Assembly (NCBI RefSeq): GCF_047345145.1
Contig: NZ_JBLFER010000001.1
Span: forward strand, 248,001-312,000
Origin: Maribacter_C sp047345145
Lineage (GTDB): Bacteria > Bacteroidota > Bacteroidia > Flavobacteriales > Flavobacteriaceae
Direction: 5' to 3'
Length of the DNA: 64,000 nt
Shown here piece by piece: positions 7,667 through 18,100 of this stretch. The position numbers were made by a program, and so were the translations under genes. The notes below the pieces were generated by a model, which did no database searches, had not been told where the DNA came from, and saw only the letters and a list, made by a program, of their open reading frames with translations. Position 1 is the first letter of the stretch; each line of letters begins with the position of its first letter.

Positions 7667-10501
7667 TTACTCTGTTTCGGGCATTAAAACACCTAAGAAA
7701 TAGTTTTTATCTAAATACTTTTTTGCAACTTCTTGAAGGTCCTCACGGCTTAAGGCATTGAGGCTTTCTTCAAATTTCAAAATGGAATTTACATCTTTAT
7801 TTTCTTGATCTGCAGTTAATAAATTATCTATCCAAAACTTGTTAGTTTTTATAGCTTCTTTTCTCTGAACCAGATACGTTTCTTTTACTTTGGCCATATC
7901 TTCAACCGTTACACCATCAACTTTAATTTTTTCTACCTCCGCTAAGGCCGCAGCAATTAATTTTTCAACATTCTCAGGTCCACAAGGAAAGGAGATTGAA
8001 AAAGAAAGACTAGAGAATGATATTTTATTTAAGCTACCACGAGCACCTACGCCGTAAACTCCACCTTCTTCTTCTCGTAATTTTTCTACCAATTTAATGG
8101 TCAAAACCTCACCTAAGGCTTTTACCGCTAACTCGGTTTTAGCATCATGTGGTATCTCTTCTTCCCATGATATAGACACATTGCTTTTGGGATCTTTTCC
8201 GCGATTAATCACATGTTTTTGATAAACATCCTTTTGTCTAAATTTTGTGGGTACATAGTTTTCTTTGCTGCCGGTACCCGGCAATGATGCTAAGTATTTC
8301 TCTGCAAGCATAGCTACCTGCTTGTCATCAAGATTACCAACTAAATAATAGTGAAAATCTCCAGCGTCAGCAAAACGCTCTTGATATTTTTCATAGGCTA
8401 AATCATAATCAGAGGCATCTAACTTTTCAATTGTTGGAAAACCCATGAACCTGGGGTTGCCTTCGTTTCTAATTTGCCCCAATTGATCTTGAAAATAAAA
8501 TTGCGGATTCGCCATTAAATTACCCAAAAAGCTTTTTTCTTTTGTTAAGAAAGACTGATACGCTTCAGGGTCTTTGTTTAATTCTGTAAAGTACAGATGT
8601 ACCATCTGAAATAAAGTCTCTAAGTCTTTTGGCGCGGCCGAACCTCTAAAATTTTCGCTAAACCTTCCGATGGAAGGTGATACTCGTGCAATCTTTCCGC
8701 TCATGAATTTGTCAAGGTCATTTAGTGATAATCCACCGATACCAGCTTCTGACAGCCCATTATTTGCAAAGGTTGTAGCCCTGTAATCAGCATCTGAATA
8801 TAAGCTAGAACCACCTGGACTATAGGCTCTAAAAAGCACTTCATCATTTTTAAAGTCTGTCTTTTTATAGGTTACCGTAGCTCCGTTGCTCAATGTCATA
8901 GTGGTTACATCAAGTGATTCATTCCTCTTAGTAGAAGCTATTTTACCAGCAGGTGGTAGTTTTTCAATGAGAGTATTGCGTACAGCTTCATCTTTGTAAT
9001 CAGCAAGATCTGAACTTTGAACAGATGCCAAAAGGGTTTTAACTTCATCTTCGGTAACCTCTTTTAAGCCTTCTTTTTTGGCGCCGGTTAATACAATTAC
9101 TCGATTGTCATCATGTAAAAAAGCGTTAATCAACTCTCCAACTTCTGTAAGTTGTATGTTTGGTAGAAGACTCTTTGTCGTTTCGTATTCCCATGCAAGA
9201 CCTGGCATAGGGCTTTGCTCAAGGTAATTATCGATAAACTCTCCTACGATGCGCTCACTTTCTCTTTTATCACGATCATTATATTTCTTTTCTAAATTGG
9301 CGAGCAGAGTCTTTTTTGCACGATCAAATTCTCCTTCTTTGAATCCATATCGTTTTACACGTTCATTTTCCTCAAGGATGGATTTAAGTCCATCAAGTTG
9401 TCCTTCTGGGCTAGTAACGGCAAAGGATTGATAGGCATTTTTAGTTCGCGCGTAAGTACCACCGTAATAGCTAGACGCAAAGACAAATGGTGGCTCCGGT
9501 CCGTTACCTAATTCTGCGATACGGTTATTGATCAGAGTAGAAAATAGATTTTTAACTACTAGTTCGCGATAATCACCAATACTCTTAACTTTTGGTGCCT
9601 CAAATTGATCCTTATAAAGAACTTGAACTTGGGTAAAAGCGGCTTCTTCATCTGAAGCAATTGCCACGAATGTCTCTTCATGGTTTGGCAATTCATATGC
9701 TTCACGTCCCGATGGTTCTTTAGGTTTGGCAATATTGGAAAAATGATCTTTAATTTTTTGTTCCATAGTCTCAACATCCAAATCACCTACGGCTACAACT
9801 GCCATTAAATCTGGGCGGTACCATTTGTTATAATAATCTCGCACATCATCGTATGAAAAATTTTCTAGATTTTCCTTTGTCCCAATCGGAAGCCTCTCCG
9901 CATATTTAGAACCGTACATGATCTTAGGCAAAGTAACTCTGAACATTCTTTCATTCGCCCCTAGTCTTAACCGTAATTCTTCAAGAACTACACCACGTTC
10001 ACCATCAATAGCTTCTTCAGACAGGGTGGTGTTATGTGCCCAATCTTCAATAATCTGAAACCCTTTTTCAAGTTTTTCAGGATCATCACTTGGTATGGGA
10101 AGTATATAAACGGTCTCATCAAAACTAGTATATGCATTTAAATCAGCACCGAATTTCACACCAATACTTTGCAGATAATCCACCAAGTCATTTTTTTCAA
10201 AATTTTTAGTACCATTAAAGTTCATATGCTCCATGAAATGAGCTAGGCCTAACTGTCTATCCGTCTCCATGATAGAACCAGCATTTACAACTAACCTAAG
10301 TTCTACCTTGTCTTCTGGTTTGCCATTATTCTGAATGTAGTAGGTAAGGCCATTGCTCAATTTTCCTATTTTTACATCAGGATTGTAAGGAATGTCACCT
10401 TCAAGAATCGCTTGGTTTGGCGTAATGCTCGTGTCTTCTTGAGCAAAAACGAATCCTAGGTTTAGTAGCATGAATAAGGCTAGGGTGATACTTTTTTTCA
10501 T
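7667..10501 (-). CDS. M16 family metallopeptidase (double-domain insulinase type)
   Basis: This 944-residue secreted zinc peptidase has a signal peptide ending at FAQ (about residue 21). It carries the inverted zinc motif HxxEH as H88-F-M-E91-H92, and the distal glutamate in ERGVVLEE (168-175). The protein contains two M16 halves; the C-terminal half lacks a zinc motif, as is normal for the inactive partner. The length fits the periplasmic M16 family with four sub-domains. Likely role: degradation of peptides in the periplasm. It lies 59 nt after the YdeI-like gene on the same strand and may share its transcript. Confidence 0.9.
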   Translation of the reverse strand: MKKSITLALFMLLNLGFVFAQEDTSITPNQAILEGDIPYNPDVKIGKLSNGLTYYIQNNGKPEDKVELRLVVNAGSIMETDRQLGLAHFMEHMNFNGTKNFEKNDLVDYLQSIGVKFGADLNAYTSFDETVYILPIPSDDPEKLEKGFQIIEDWAHNTTLSEEAIDGERGVVLEELRLRLGANERMFRVTLPKIMYGSKYAERLPIGTKENLENFSYDDVRDYYNKWYRPDLMAVVAVGDLDVETMEQKIKDHFSNIAKPKEPSGREAYELPNHEETFVAIASDEEAAFTQVQVLYKDQFEAPKVKSIGDYRELVVKNLFSTLINNRIAELGNGPEPPFVFASSYYGGTYARTKNAYQSFAVTSPEGQLDGLKSILEENERVKRYGFKEGEFDRAKKTLLANLEKKYNDRDKRESERIVGEFIDNYLEQSPMPGLAWEYETTKSLLPNIQLTEVGELINAFLHDDNRVIVLTGAKKEGLKEVTEDEVKTLLASVQSSDLADYKDEAVRNTLIEKLPPAGKIASTKRNESLDVTTMTLSNGATVTYKKTDFKNDEVLFRAYSPGGSSLYSDADYRATTFANNGLSEAGIGGLSLNDLDKFMSGKIARVSPSIGRFSENFRGSAAPKDLETLFQMVHLYFTELNKDPEAYQSFLTKEKSFLGNLMANPQFYFQDQLGQIRNEGNPRFMGFPTIEKLDASDYDLAYEKYQERFADAGDFHYYLVGNLDDKQVAMLAEKYLASLPGTGSKENYVPTKFRQKDVYQKHVINRGKDPKSNVSISWEEEIPHDAKTELAVKALGEVLTIKLVEKLREEEGGVYGVGARGSLNKISFSSLSFSISFPCGPENVEKLIAAALAEVEKIKVDGVTVEDMAKVKETYLVQRKEAIKTNKFWIDNLLTADQENKDVNSILKFEESLNALSREDLQEVAKKYLDKNYFLGVLMPETE

Positions 10502-10560
10502 AGTATAGTATTTGATTAAAATGGTTTCTGGTGTTAATCGAATTATTCTTTCTTAATCTC

Positions 10561-11043
10561 TTAAGGTTTTAAAAGGTACTTATTTTCTTTTATTCCTCGT
10601 TTAAGATTCTCACAAATTAGTAAAGATTTATCAATTCTGGTTTGAGAATTTTTATATCTAGCTATCATATAAATAATTCCTCTTTTTTTTCCTGCTGTGA
10701 GCGCTTCGAAAATCTGAAATGCCTCATAGTCGCTTAGCAAAACCGCATCGAGCTCTTCTGGCATTTCAACTCCATATTTACTATTATCTTCAAAGAATTG
10801 TATCTGAAAATAATCATTAGGAAAAATACCTAATTCTTTCTGATAGCGCTTACCAAACATCATATAATGTAGCCCATTTCTCTTTTGAATTGCACCATGA
10901 AAGTTTAGCTCTTTGCCTTCGAAAGTTGCTTTGACTTTAACTCGTTTCAATTTTTTCTCTAGAAAAGGACGAATTATATCTTCAGGAAGTAAGAGTGAAT
11001 AAAAACTTCCGGTAACAGAGATTTCAAAAGGTTCACTTTGCAC
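10561..11043 (-). CDS. YdeI/OmpD-associated family protein with DUF1905 domain
   Basis: The N-terminal half (about 5-95) resembles DUF1905, a small beta-barrel, and the C-terminal part (about 96-160) resembles the YdeI/OmpD-associated tail, with KKRGIIYMIARYKNSQTR corresponding to the conserved AK..TR segment. The start is GTG and shares its G with the upstream stop (TAGTG), so its translation is probably coupled to the alpha/beta hydrolase-OsmC gene. Function is poorly known; E. coli YdeI has been linked to resistance to antimicrobial peptides. A second, differently built YdeI-like gene lies at 27.7 kb. Confidence 0.7.
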   Translation of the reverse strand: MQSEPFEISVTGSFYSLLLPEDIIRPFLEKKLKRVKVKATFEGKELNFHGAIQKRNGLHYMMFGKRYQKELGIFPNDYFQIQFFEDNSKYGVEMPEELDAVLLSDYEAFQIFEALTAGKKRGIIYMIARYKNSQTRIDKSLLICENLKRGIKENKYLLKP

Positions 11044-12257
11044 TATTGAATCAATTTGGTGATTACTTGTGTTTCGCTATGAAGCGTTTTATGCACTGGA
11101 CATTTATCTGCAATTTGTAAGATACGGGTGATTTGTTTTTCGTCCAAATCACCAATAAGTTTTATCTCTCGGTGGAAGGTGTCAATTTTTGCCGCATCTT
11201 CCTCGCAGTTTTCACAATCTTCTGCATGTGACTTTGAATAGGAAGTATGTACTTCTATATTTTCTAACGACCATCCTTTTCGTCTTACGTACATTTGAAC
11301 TGTCATCGCCGTACAAGCGGATAAACCTGCAGAAACAAACTCGTAAGGAGAAGGACCGAAATCATTCCCTCCAAATGAAATAGGCTCGTCAGCGGTGATG
11401 TAATGGTTACCCACCTTCATTGCGGTAGTAAATCCGTCTTCGGCATCTAAACTTGCAACTACCTGATGTTTTGTTTTTAAATTAGACTCATCAGGAATCT
11501 CTACATAGCGTTGCGCCCATCCCGCAATAACTTCTCCAGCATATATCGAATCTTTTTTATTCATTAGCAAATGGTCTGCACCATTTAAAGAAACAAAGCT
11601 CTTCGGATGACGGGCAGCAATATAGATTTCTTCTGCATTTTTAATTCCCACAGTAGCGTCTTGAGGTGAATGCATCACCAACACTGCTTTTCTAAGATTT
11701 TGAGCAGTTTCTGGAAGTGATTTAGATTCCAAATCATCTAAAAACTGTTTTTTGATGGTGAAATCGCGGCCACTTAAATTCACAACTGCTTTGCCGGTAG
11801 ACTTAATTTCCTCTATTCCGCTTCGTAGCAGATGTTGCACATGATTCGGATTCGAAGGAGCTCCAATAGTGGCAACAGCCTTCACCGATTGAATTTCGGA
11901 TGCTGCAAAAATAACGGCAGCACCTCCTAAAGAATGGCCAACCAAAAGGCTAGGGGCTTGATGGTTTTCTTCGAGATAATCAGCTGCAGCAATTAAATCT
12001 TCTACGTTGCCTGAAAAGTTAGTGTCTTCAAAATCACCTTCACTTTCTCCGAGTCCTGTAAAATCAAAACGTAGGACTCCAAAACCCTTTGATGTCAAGG
12101 CTTTTCCAATATTCTTTACTGCGGATAAATTCTTATTGCAGGTAAAGCAATGCGCAAATATGGCGTAGTTATGAGGGTGTTGATTTACAGGAAGTTCTAA
12201 CCTTCCCACTAAGTTCTGCCCTTCTTTATTCTGGAATGTTACTTTTTGTAAATTCAT
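11043..12257 (-). CDS. Alpha/beta hydrolase-OsmC fusion protein
   Basis: Two enzymes are joined in 404 residues. Residues 1-255 are an alpha/beta hydrolase with nucleophile S109 in GHSLGG, acid D200 in SPQD and His229 in ADHLL. Residues about 265-404 are an OsmC/Ohr-type domain with the two redox cysteines C315 (SACTAM) and C386 (DKCPVHKTL), which in this family reduce organic peroxides. No signal peptide, so cytoplasmic. Fusions of this layout are known in several bacterial groups. The pairing suggests hydrolysis of an ester or lipid product followed by peroxide reduction, which is inference. Confidence 0.9.
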   Translation of the reverse strand: MNLQKVTFQNKEGQNLVGRLELPVNQHPHNYAIFAHCFTCNKNLSAVKNIGKALTSKGFGVLRFDFTGLGESEGDFEDTNFSGNVEDLIAAADYLEENHQAPSLLVGHSLGGAAVIFAASEIQSVKAVATIGAPSNPNHVQHLLRSGIEEIKSTGKAVVNLSGRDFTIKKQFLDDLESKSLPETAQNLRKAVLVMHSPQDATVGIKNAEEIYIAARHPKSFVSLNGADHLLMNKKDSIYAGEVIAGWAQRYVEIPDESNLKTKHQVVASLDAEDGFTTAMKVGNHYITADEPISFGGNDFGPSPYEFVSAGLSACTAMTVQMYVRRKGWSLENIEVHTSYSKSHAEDCENCEEDAAKIDTFHREIKLIGDLDEKQITRILQIADKCPVHKTLHSETQVITKLIQ

Positions 12258-12301
12258 CTTAAGATGCTATTTATTAGTTGACGGAAGCCATTGAACACCT
12301 T

Positions 12302-12322
12302 GCCAACTGCCACTGCCTACTG
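12302..12322. repeat. Short imperfect tandem repeat GCC(N)ACT
   Basis: Three imperfect units stand in a row: GCCAACT, GCCACT and GCCTACT. They fill the 67-nt gap between the hydrolase-OsmC gene and the DUF2490 gene. No promoter or hairpin is visible here. Confidence 0.4.
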
Positions 12323-12324
12323 AT

Positions 12325-13032
12325 TTACTCTTTTTTCTTTTTCCGTAAGTCGGGATTATAGAAAACTCCTATCTGTAAACGATCAAAATTTGCGGTTGGG
12401 AAATGATTTTTTAAATAGCCCGCTTGCACACTAAGGTTTTCGGTAACATTTACACCTAGGGCCCCATATAAACGATTTTGACCGTAGACATTATCTTGTA
12501 AATTCAGAAAAATTTCATCATATAAATTCAAAAAGAAAATATCGGTTAAGGGCAATGTTACCTGCAGCCTATAACGTGCACGATGTTGCGTGTCTTTATC
12601 ACCAAAGTCTTTATCATTAATGAAACGTTGTTCTAGTCGGTAGCGATGTTCAAATTTAAACTGGCCGACCGTATTTTTTAAAATGAACTGTTCAAATATG
12701 CGGTGTTCAGAAATCTTACTGTCGTCCAATAGAATATCACCGAATGCCCTGAAATCTTCGAAAGTTGGGTCGGTGGAGATATAACCATAACCGAATGTAG
12801 CAATTGCGTTAGGATTGATATGATAATTCAATCCCGTTCGCAACAGTAACTGATTGAAATTTTTGCCGTTTTCATAATATCGCAATTGCGCCTCTGTATG
12901 AATGCTAAGCTTTTCAGAAACTTTATTCGTGCCGAAATACATATGCCATGAACCCCATTTGTCATCGCCTATTTCTTGGGCAAAAGTTGAAATGGTAAAA
13001 AGTAGGGGAAGTAGTAAAAGTGTTTTTTTCAT
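12325..13032 (-). CDS. DUF2490 family outer-membrane protein
   Basis: The protein has 235 residues with a signal peptide ending near FAQ (residue 19). The rest is an alternating polar/aromatic pattern of beta strands (for example KLSIHTEAQLRYY and FKFEHRYRLEQRF), which fits a 10- to 12-strand barrel as proposed for DUF2490. It ends with a basic KKKKE tail. No function is established. It is flanked upstream by a palindromic repeat and downstream by the GCCxACT tandem repeat, so it is probably transcribed alone. Confidence 0.75.
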   Translation of the reverse strand: MKKTLLLLPLLFTISTFAQEIGDDKWGSWHMYFGTNKVSEKLSIHTEAQLRYYENGKNFNQLLLRTGLNYHINPNAIATFGYGYISTDPTFEDFRAFGDILLDDSKISEHRIFEQFILKNTVGQFKFEHRYRLEQRFINDKDFGDKDTQHRARYRLQVTLPLTDIFFLNLYDEIFLNLQDNVYGQNRLYGALGVNVTENLSVQAGYLKNHFPTANFDRLQIGVFYNPDLRKKKKE

Positions 13033-13049
13033 TAAAAAATGCAGTTGTT

Positions 13050-13122
13050 GTCTGGTCGAGCGCAGTCGAGACCTAATTAAGCAAGGAGTTTGTTAAAACC
13101 ACTCCGCTGCGCTCGAGGAGAC
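13050..13122. repeat. REP-like inverted repeat pair between genes
   Basis: Two 21-bp arms (13050-13070 and 13102-13122) are inverted copies of each other with four mismatches. The shared core is CTGCGCTCGA read on one strand. About 31 bp separate them. The pair lies in the 104-nt gap between the S9 peptidase and DUF2490 genes and could fold as one large hairpin. Its GC content is visibly higher than the surroundings. Confidence 0.6.
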
Positions 13123-13136
13123 AGTAAAGTTAAAAT

Positions 13137-15080
13137 TTAAATATCTGTTTCTTTTATCATAGAATCCCCATCTTCAATTGGAATACCTTTATCTCCTTTT
13201 AAATGGACATCTAAAAATTTAAGTGCTTCGCTATAAGCCTTGATTTGATTTTCTTTTTTCACGAATCCGTGGCCTTCATCTTCGAACAATACATATTCTA
13301 CTGGGACACCATTTTTACGGACCCCAGCAACAATCTCATCTGATTCTACCTGAAGGACTCTTGGGTCTTTTGCACCTTGTAGTACGATTAAAGGTTTGGT
13401 GACTTTATCAGTATGAAATAGAGGTGAAATTTCTCGAAGACGCACAGAGTCGGCACTGTTCGGGTCACCCAGTTCTAGGTACAAAGCTTCTTTTTGCGCT
13501 TCCCACCATGGTGGAATGCTACGTAGGGTACGAATCCAGTTGGTAACACCGAAAAGGTTCACACCTACATCAAATTCTTCGGGAGTAAAGGTTAGAGCTG
13601 CCATAGTCATATAGCCACCATACGAACCACCGATAATTCCGATTTTTTCGGCATCAATTTCTGGCTGAGTAGCTAGCCAATCTTTACCAGCAACGCAGTC
13701 CTTCAAATCTTTGTCTCCGTGGTTAAGGTCATCCATTTTGTAGAATGTTTTTCCATAGCCACTGCTTCCTCTATTATTTACGGCCAATACGGCATAACCA
13801 TGATTCACCATATATTGGAGAAATGAATTAAAACCCTGACGGGATTGCCCCCCAGGACCACCATGTACCCAAACCATTGCCGGAACTTTAGTCTCGGCTG
13901 ATGCCTGATGTGGTAGGTAATAAATAGCCGGAATCTCCAAACCATCAAACGATTTGTAACGAACTACCTCCGCTCGCACCATATCCTGTGCTTGTATATC
14001 GTCATTCAAAACATCAGTCAATTTGGTTTGCTCTTTAGATTCTAGATTGTATACATACAAGTTTGAAGGCGTGTGAGAGCCTCCTGCATAAAAGCGCATC
14101 CATTTTTCATCATCTGAGAAACCTACGTTGGTAATGGCCATTCCATCAAAAGAGGGCAAGTCGATATTTTCACCCGAAGCTACATCCATAACCTCGATTG
14201 TGTTTTTAGCATCTTCGTTTATGTAGGTAACCTGGTAGGTTCCATTTTCGGTAAAATACGACCCCATAATATCCCAACTTTTCGTCATCACTTTTTCACT
14301 GGTTTTATCTGCAATATTGTATTTCATTAATTGCGAAAATTCATTGCCATCATCGGAAGTGTAATACATTGATTTTCCATCAGGAGAAAAATCTTCGGGA
14401 CTATTCCCACTTTGATTGGTATTGATTTTGGTCAATGATTTGTCCTCCATTCCGTAGAGGAATAAATCGGAATCATTTGTATTTATGGGCTTTATGAGCG
14501 GTAAATACTTTTTGTCTTCTGAAAGACCTCCTAGGAAATAGCCATCATCATTTTGATATAGCATTTTTGGAGTGAAGGTTTCTAAATCCATTTCATAAAG
14601 GTCTGTGAAACGCTCATCCCGCTTATTAGAAGTATAATAAAAACTCTTTTTGTCATCCGTCCATCCGTAAAAGCTGGCTCTTTTTCCTTCATCCGGAGTT
14701 AAATCTTTATGGCTTCCATCGGTATCTCGTAAATAGATGTGATAGATTTCATCGCCATTACCATCCATACGAAAAAGCATCCGCTCGTCTTTTGGAAAAT
14801 AAGAGATTCCGAATACCGAAGAACTATCCGATTGGGTGACAGGCATCATTTCTCCTCCTGCAGTTGGAACGGTATACATGTTATATATACCTGACCTATT
14901 GCTTGAAATCAGCATTTTTGATTTGTCCGGAGAAAAACTACCGCCTCCAATAGCTTCATTATCCATCATTTGTTCGATGGTGTAGGTTTTCATCGTTTCC
15001 GCTATACTGGGCTCAGCGGGCTTTTGTTCTTTGCATCCCCAAATTAGGGCGATTGCACATAATACTGCTAATTGTTTCAT
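13137..15080 (-). CDS. S9 family peptidase (prolyl oligopeptidase/acylaminoacyl type), lipoprotein
   Basis: A lipoprotein signal ends at C16 (IALIWGC). Residues about 35-370 form a beta-propeller with WD40/TolB-like blades (DGSHKDLT, SPDGKSMYYTSDDG). The C-terminal alpha/beta hydrolase domain has Ser486 in GGSYGGYM, Asp572 in GAKDPRV and His604 in DEGHGF, a complete serine peptidase triad. The frame is open 30 codons upstream, but that extension runs through an intergenic repeat and would bury the signal peptide, so I start at 15080. It lies 99 nt after the large Asp-box protein gene, on the same strand. Likely exported dipeptidyl or oligopeptidase. Confidence 0.92.
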   Translation of the reverse strand: MKQLAVLCAIALIWGCKEQKPAEPSIAETMKTYTIEQMMDNEAIGGGSFSPDKSKMLISSNRSGIYNMYTVPTAGGEMMPVTQSDSSSVFGISYFPKDERMLFRMDGNGDEIYHIYLRDTDGSHKDLTPDEGKRASFYGWTDDKKSFYYTSNKRDERFTDLYEMDLETFTPKMLYQNDDGYFLGGLSEDKKYLPLIKPINTNDSDLFLYGMEDKSLTKINTNQSGNSPEDFSPDGKSMYYTSDDGNEFSQLMKYNIADKTSEKVMTKSWDIMGSYFTENGTYQVTYINEDAKNTIEVMDVASGENIDLPSFDGMAITNVGFSDDEKWMRFYAGGSHTPSNLYVYNLESKEQTKLTDVLNDDIQAQDMVRAEVVRYKSFDGLEIPAIYYLPHQASAETKVPAMVWVHGGPGGQSRQGFNSFLQYMVNHGYAVLAVNNRGSSGYGKTFYKMDDLNHGDKDLKDCVAGKDWLATQPEIDAEKIGIIGGSYGGYMTMAALTFTPEEFDVGVNLFGVTNWIRTLRSIPPWWEAQKEALYLELGDPNSADSVRLREISPLFHTDKVTKPLIVLQGAKDPRVLQVESDEIVAGVRKNGVPVEYVLFEDEGHGFVKKENQIKAYSEALKFLDVHLKGDKGIPIEDGDSMIKETDI

Positions 15081-15120
15081 GATGTTTGTTTTTAAATTGA
15101 TTGTTGTTGGATAAGTGTCA

Positions 15121-15164
15121 GATGCTCGGTGCACGATGTAAGAAATCATCGGGCTTCGAGCATC
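15121..15164. repeat. Imperfect palindrome built of GATGCTCG-like words
   Basis: Arms at 15121-15138 and 15147-15164, each 18 nt, pair at 14 positions around an 8-nt loop. The left arm starts GATGCTCG and the right arm ends CGAGCATC. It fills the gap between the Asp-box protein and S9 peptidase genes and may act as a terminator or transcript stabiliser. Confidence 0.5.
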
Positions 15165-15179
15165 CAACATCCAGCTTTT

Positions 15180-18100
15180 TTAATTCATACTAAAACTCTT
15201 TGTGTCTTTAAAAGGTGAAACCTTCAATGCTTCTATAGATTTGCGATAACTTTTCCAGCGATCCGAGAAGAAGCTATTGGTTTTGTTCAAGGCATCTTTC
15301 AAATCATCTTCGGCATACTTGATTAAGTTCTTCTCTGTTTCTGTCAAGCTTGTTTTTCGAGTCTCTGTGTAATACCCAGCATTTCCAATGCGTTGCATGA
15401 CGTTAATTTCAGGATTTCGAGTTATACCTTGCCGTTTGTCTTCTTTTCCGATATATAAGGCAACTACAGAATCAATGGCCTTTACAATATCAGTTGAGGC
15501 CTTAATTTGGTCCTTGTACTTTTTCTTGTCCATTTCTTTCAATTCCTTGGAGTACTTATTGGCGACGTTTTTGCTTTCATTCAATTGCTTTACAGCATCT
15601 GCAGCAGTTTGCGTCATGTTTGCGATTTTCTCTGAAGCTTCATAAATTTCGTTTATAGAATTCATATCGACATTCAATCGCGGGTCGGTTTTGACCGTTA
15701 TCATAGTTTCATCGGTAACATCTCCATAGCTCATTCTGACTTTGTAAGTTCCTGGTTTTACACTTCGTCCACCGCGCTCGTTTTTGCGTTTGCTGATTTT
15801 GCGGGATGGTCTATCCGGACCTTTTTCATCCATTCCCCAATAAATTCTATGGAAACCAGCCTTTTCAGGTGTTTTATATTTCAATGTACGGATGACTTTA
15901 TCGCCACTTAAAAATTCAAACTGAACGGAATCCTTTTTCTGTACTCCTGTAAGTTCTTTTTCATCATCGTCTTTGCGAGCTTGCGAAGCAATCTCTTCAT
16001 CTTTAGAACTATCCTTTGATTTGTCCTCTTCGTCTTCCTTAGACTTATTCTCTTTTTTCTTCCCTTCCTTCAGGTAATACGTAATCATCGCACCTAGTTT
16101 GCGATTTTCTGCGTTGTACAGGGCATCACCCCCAAAACGACTTCCTGTAGGTTGCTGAATAGCTGCTTGATATGCTGTTGGTGGTGTGAATAGTTTCGCA
16201 TCCGCATTCAAAATAGCTTTGTTCGAAGCTAATTCCCGAAGGGGACGAATATCATCCAGCACCCAAGCGGCACGGCCGAAAGTGCCAATCACTAAATCAT
16301 GTTCTCTTGGGTGAATTACCAAATCCTTGGTGGAAACCGTTGGGAAACCTTCCGTCCATTTTTGCCAGTTTGCGCCGGCATTAAAGGAAATGTATAAGCC
16401 GTCATCTGTACCTAAGAATAGCAGATTTGCGTTTTCAGGGTCTTCTACAATCGATAGGGTATAGCTCTGCACATCGGATGCATCAACGATACGTTCCCAA
16501 GTTTTACCATAGTTTCTCGTACGGTAAGCGTAGGGAGTATAGTTGAACCTTCTGTAATCATTCGCGATTAATAGTGCTTCTCCTTTATTTTTGTTGGAAG
16601 CCTTGATTTGAGGAATCCAACTTCCTGTTGGTAAACCTTTGATGTTCTGGGTGACATCAATCCAAGTTTCTCCTCCGTTTTGGGTGTAATGTACAAGGCC
16701 ATCATCAGAACCTGTCCATAACATATCTTTTTCTAATGGCGAAGGTTCAATAACCAATAGGGTTGTATGATTCTCTGCTCCAGTGGCATCCATAGATAGT
16801 CCACCACTTTCGCTTTGCTTTTGTTTTTCAGGGTCGTTAGTGGTTAAATCGGGAGAAATGACTTCCCAAGTCAAACCTTTATTGGTACTCTTATGCACAA
16901 ATTGACTTCCAAAGTATGCAGTGCTATTGTCAAAAGGGTCTTGCCCAATGGCTGCATTCCAATTAAACCGGAGTTTCGTTTTGGCATCCGGTGGAGTAGG
17001 GCGTACGATATAATTGTTGCCCGTAATATGGTCATAACGTTGTACAAAACCTTGTTGGCTCATCGTGTAACCATACTGCGAATTCTCTAAATCAGGTACA
17101 ACATCAAAACCATCCCCGAAACTGATTTCTTGCCAGTAGCTGTTACGAATACCTTGTCGTTTCCAAACATAGGCAGGTCCACGCCAGGAGCCGTTGTCCT
17201 GCATTCCGCCATAAACATTGTACGGGAATTCATTATCCGTTGCAATATGATAGAATTGCGCCACGGGAATATTACCAATAAAACGCCATGATTTACCGCC
17301 ATCTTTGGAAATGTTGAATCCACCGTCGTTACCATTCAAAATGAACTGTCCATTCTCTGGATGTATCCAAAAGGCATGATGGTCAGGGTGAACTCCGTTG
17401 GTAACATCATTACCATAGGCATTCATCAGTTGTTTGAAGTTTTTACCGCCATCTTCGGATACATTGATAAACGTAAATACCGAATATACCCGATTTTCAT
17501 TCTGAGGGTCTACATAGATTTCAGAATAGTAAAATGGACGATTGCCGATATCGGACTTGTCATTTATTTTTTTCCATTTAAATCCACCATCTTCTGATTT
17601 GTATAGCGCGTTCTTTTTAGCTTCTACCAAAGCATAAACAATATTGGGTTTTCCCGGAGCTATTGCGATTCCAATTCTTCCTAAGTCTCCTTTGGGGAGT
17701 CCATCTTCTTCGGTCAGCTTTTTCCAATTTTTACCACCATCGTGGGTCATGTAAAGTCCGCTACCTTTTCCTCCGGATTTAAAAAACCAAGGGTCACGTT
17801 TGTGCTCCCACATGGCAGCAATCAATTTATTCGGATTCGTTGGGTCCATCACCAAATCGGCAACTCCTGTTTTGTTATTTACAAACAGGACCTTCTCCCA
17901 AGTTTCGCCACCATCGGTAGTTTTATAAACACCACGCTCAGGATGTTCGCCCCAAGGCGAACCAATAGCACCCACATAAACCGTATTTGGGTCTGTTGGG
18001 TCAATTTTTATTCTGTGGATATGACGGGTTTTTGTAAGTCCCATCGCCTTCCAGCTTTTACCACCGTCTAAAGATTTGTAGACACCAAAACCACCGTTCA

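Noticed and set aside
17742..18071. 109-residue plus-strand frame opposite the Asp-box protein
   Set aside because: Mirrors the repeated Asp-box codons on the other strand; no support of its own.
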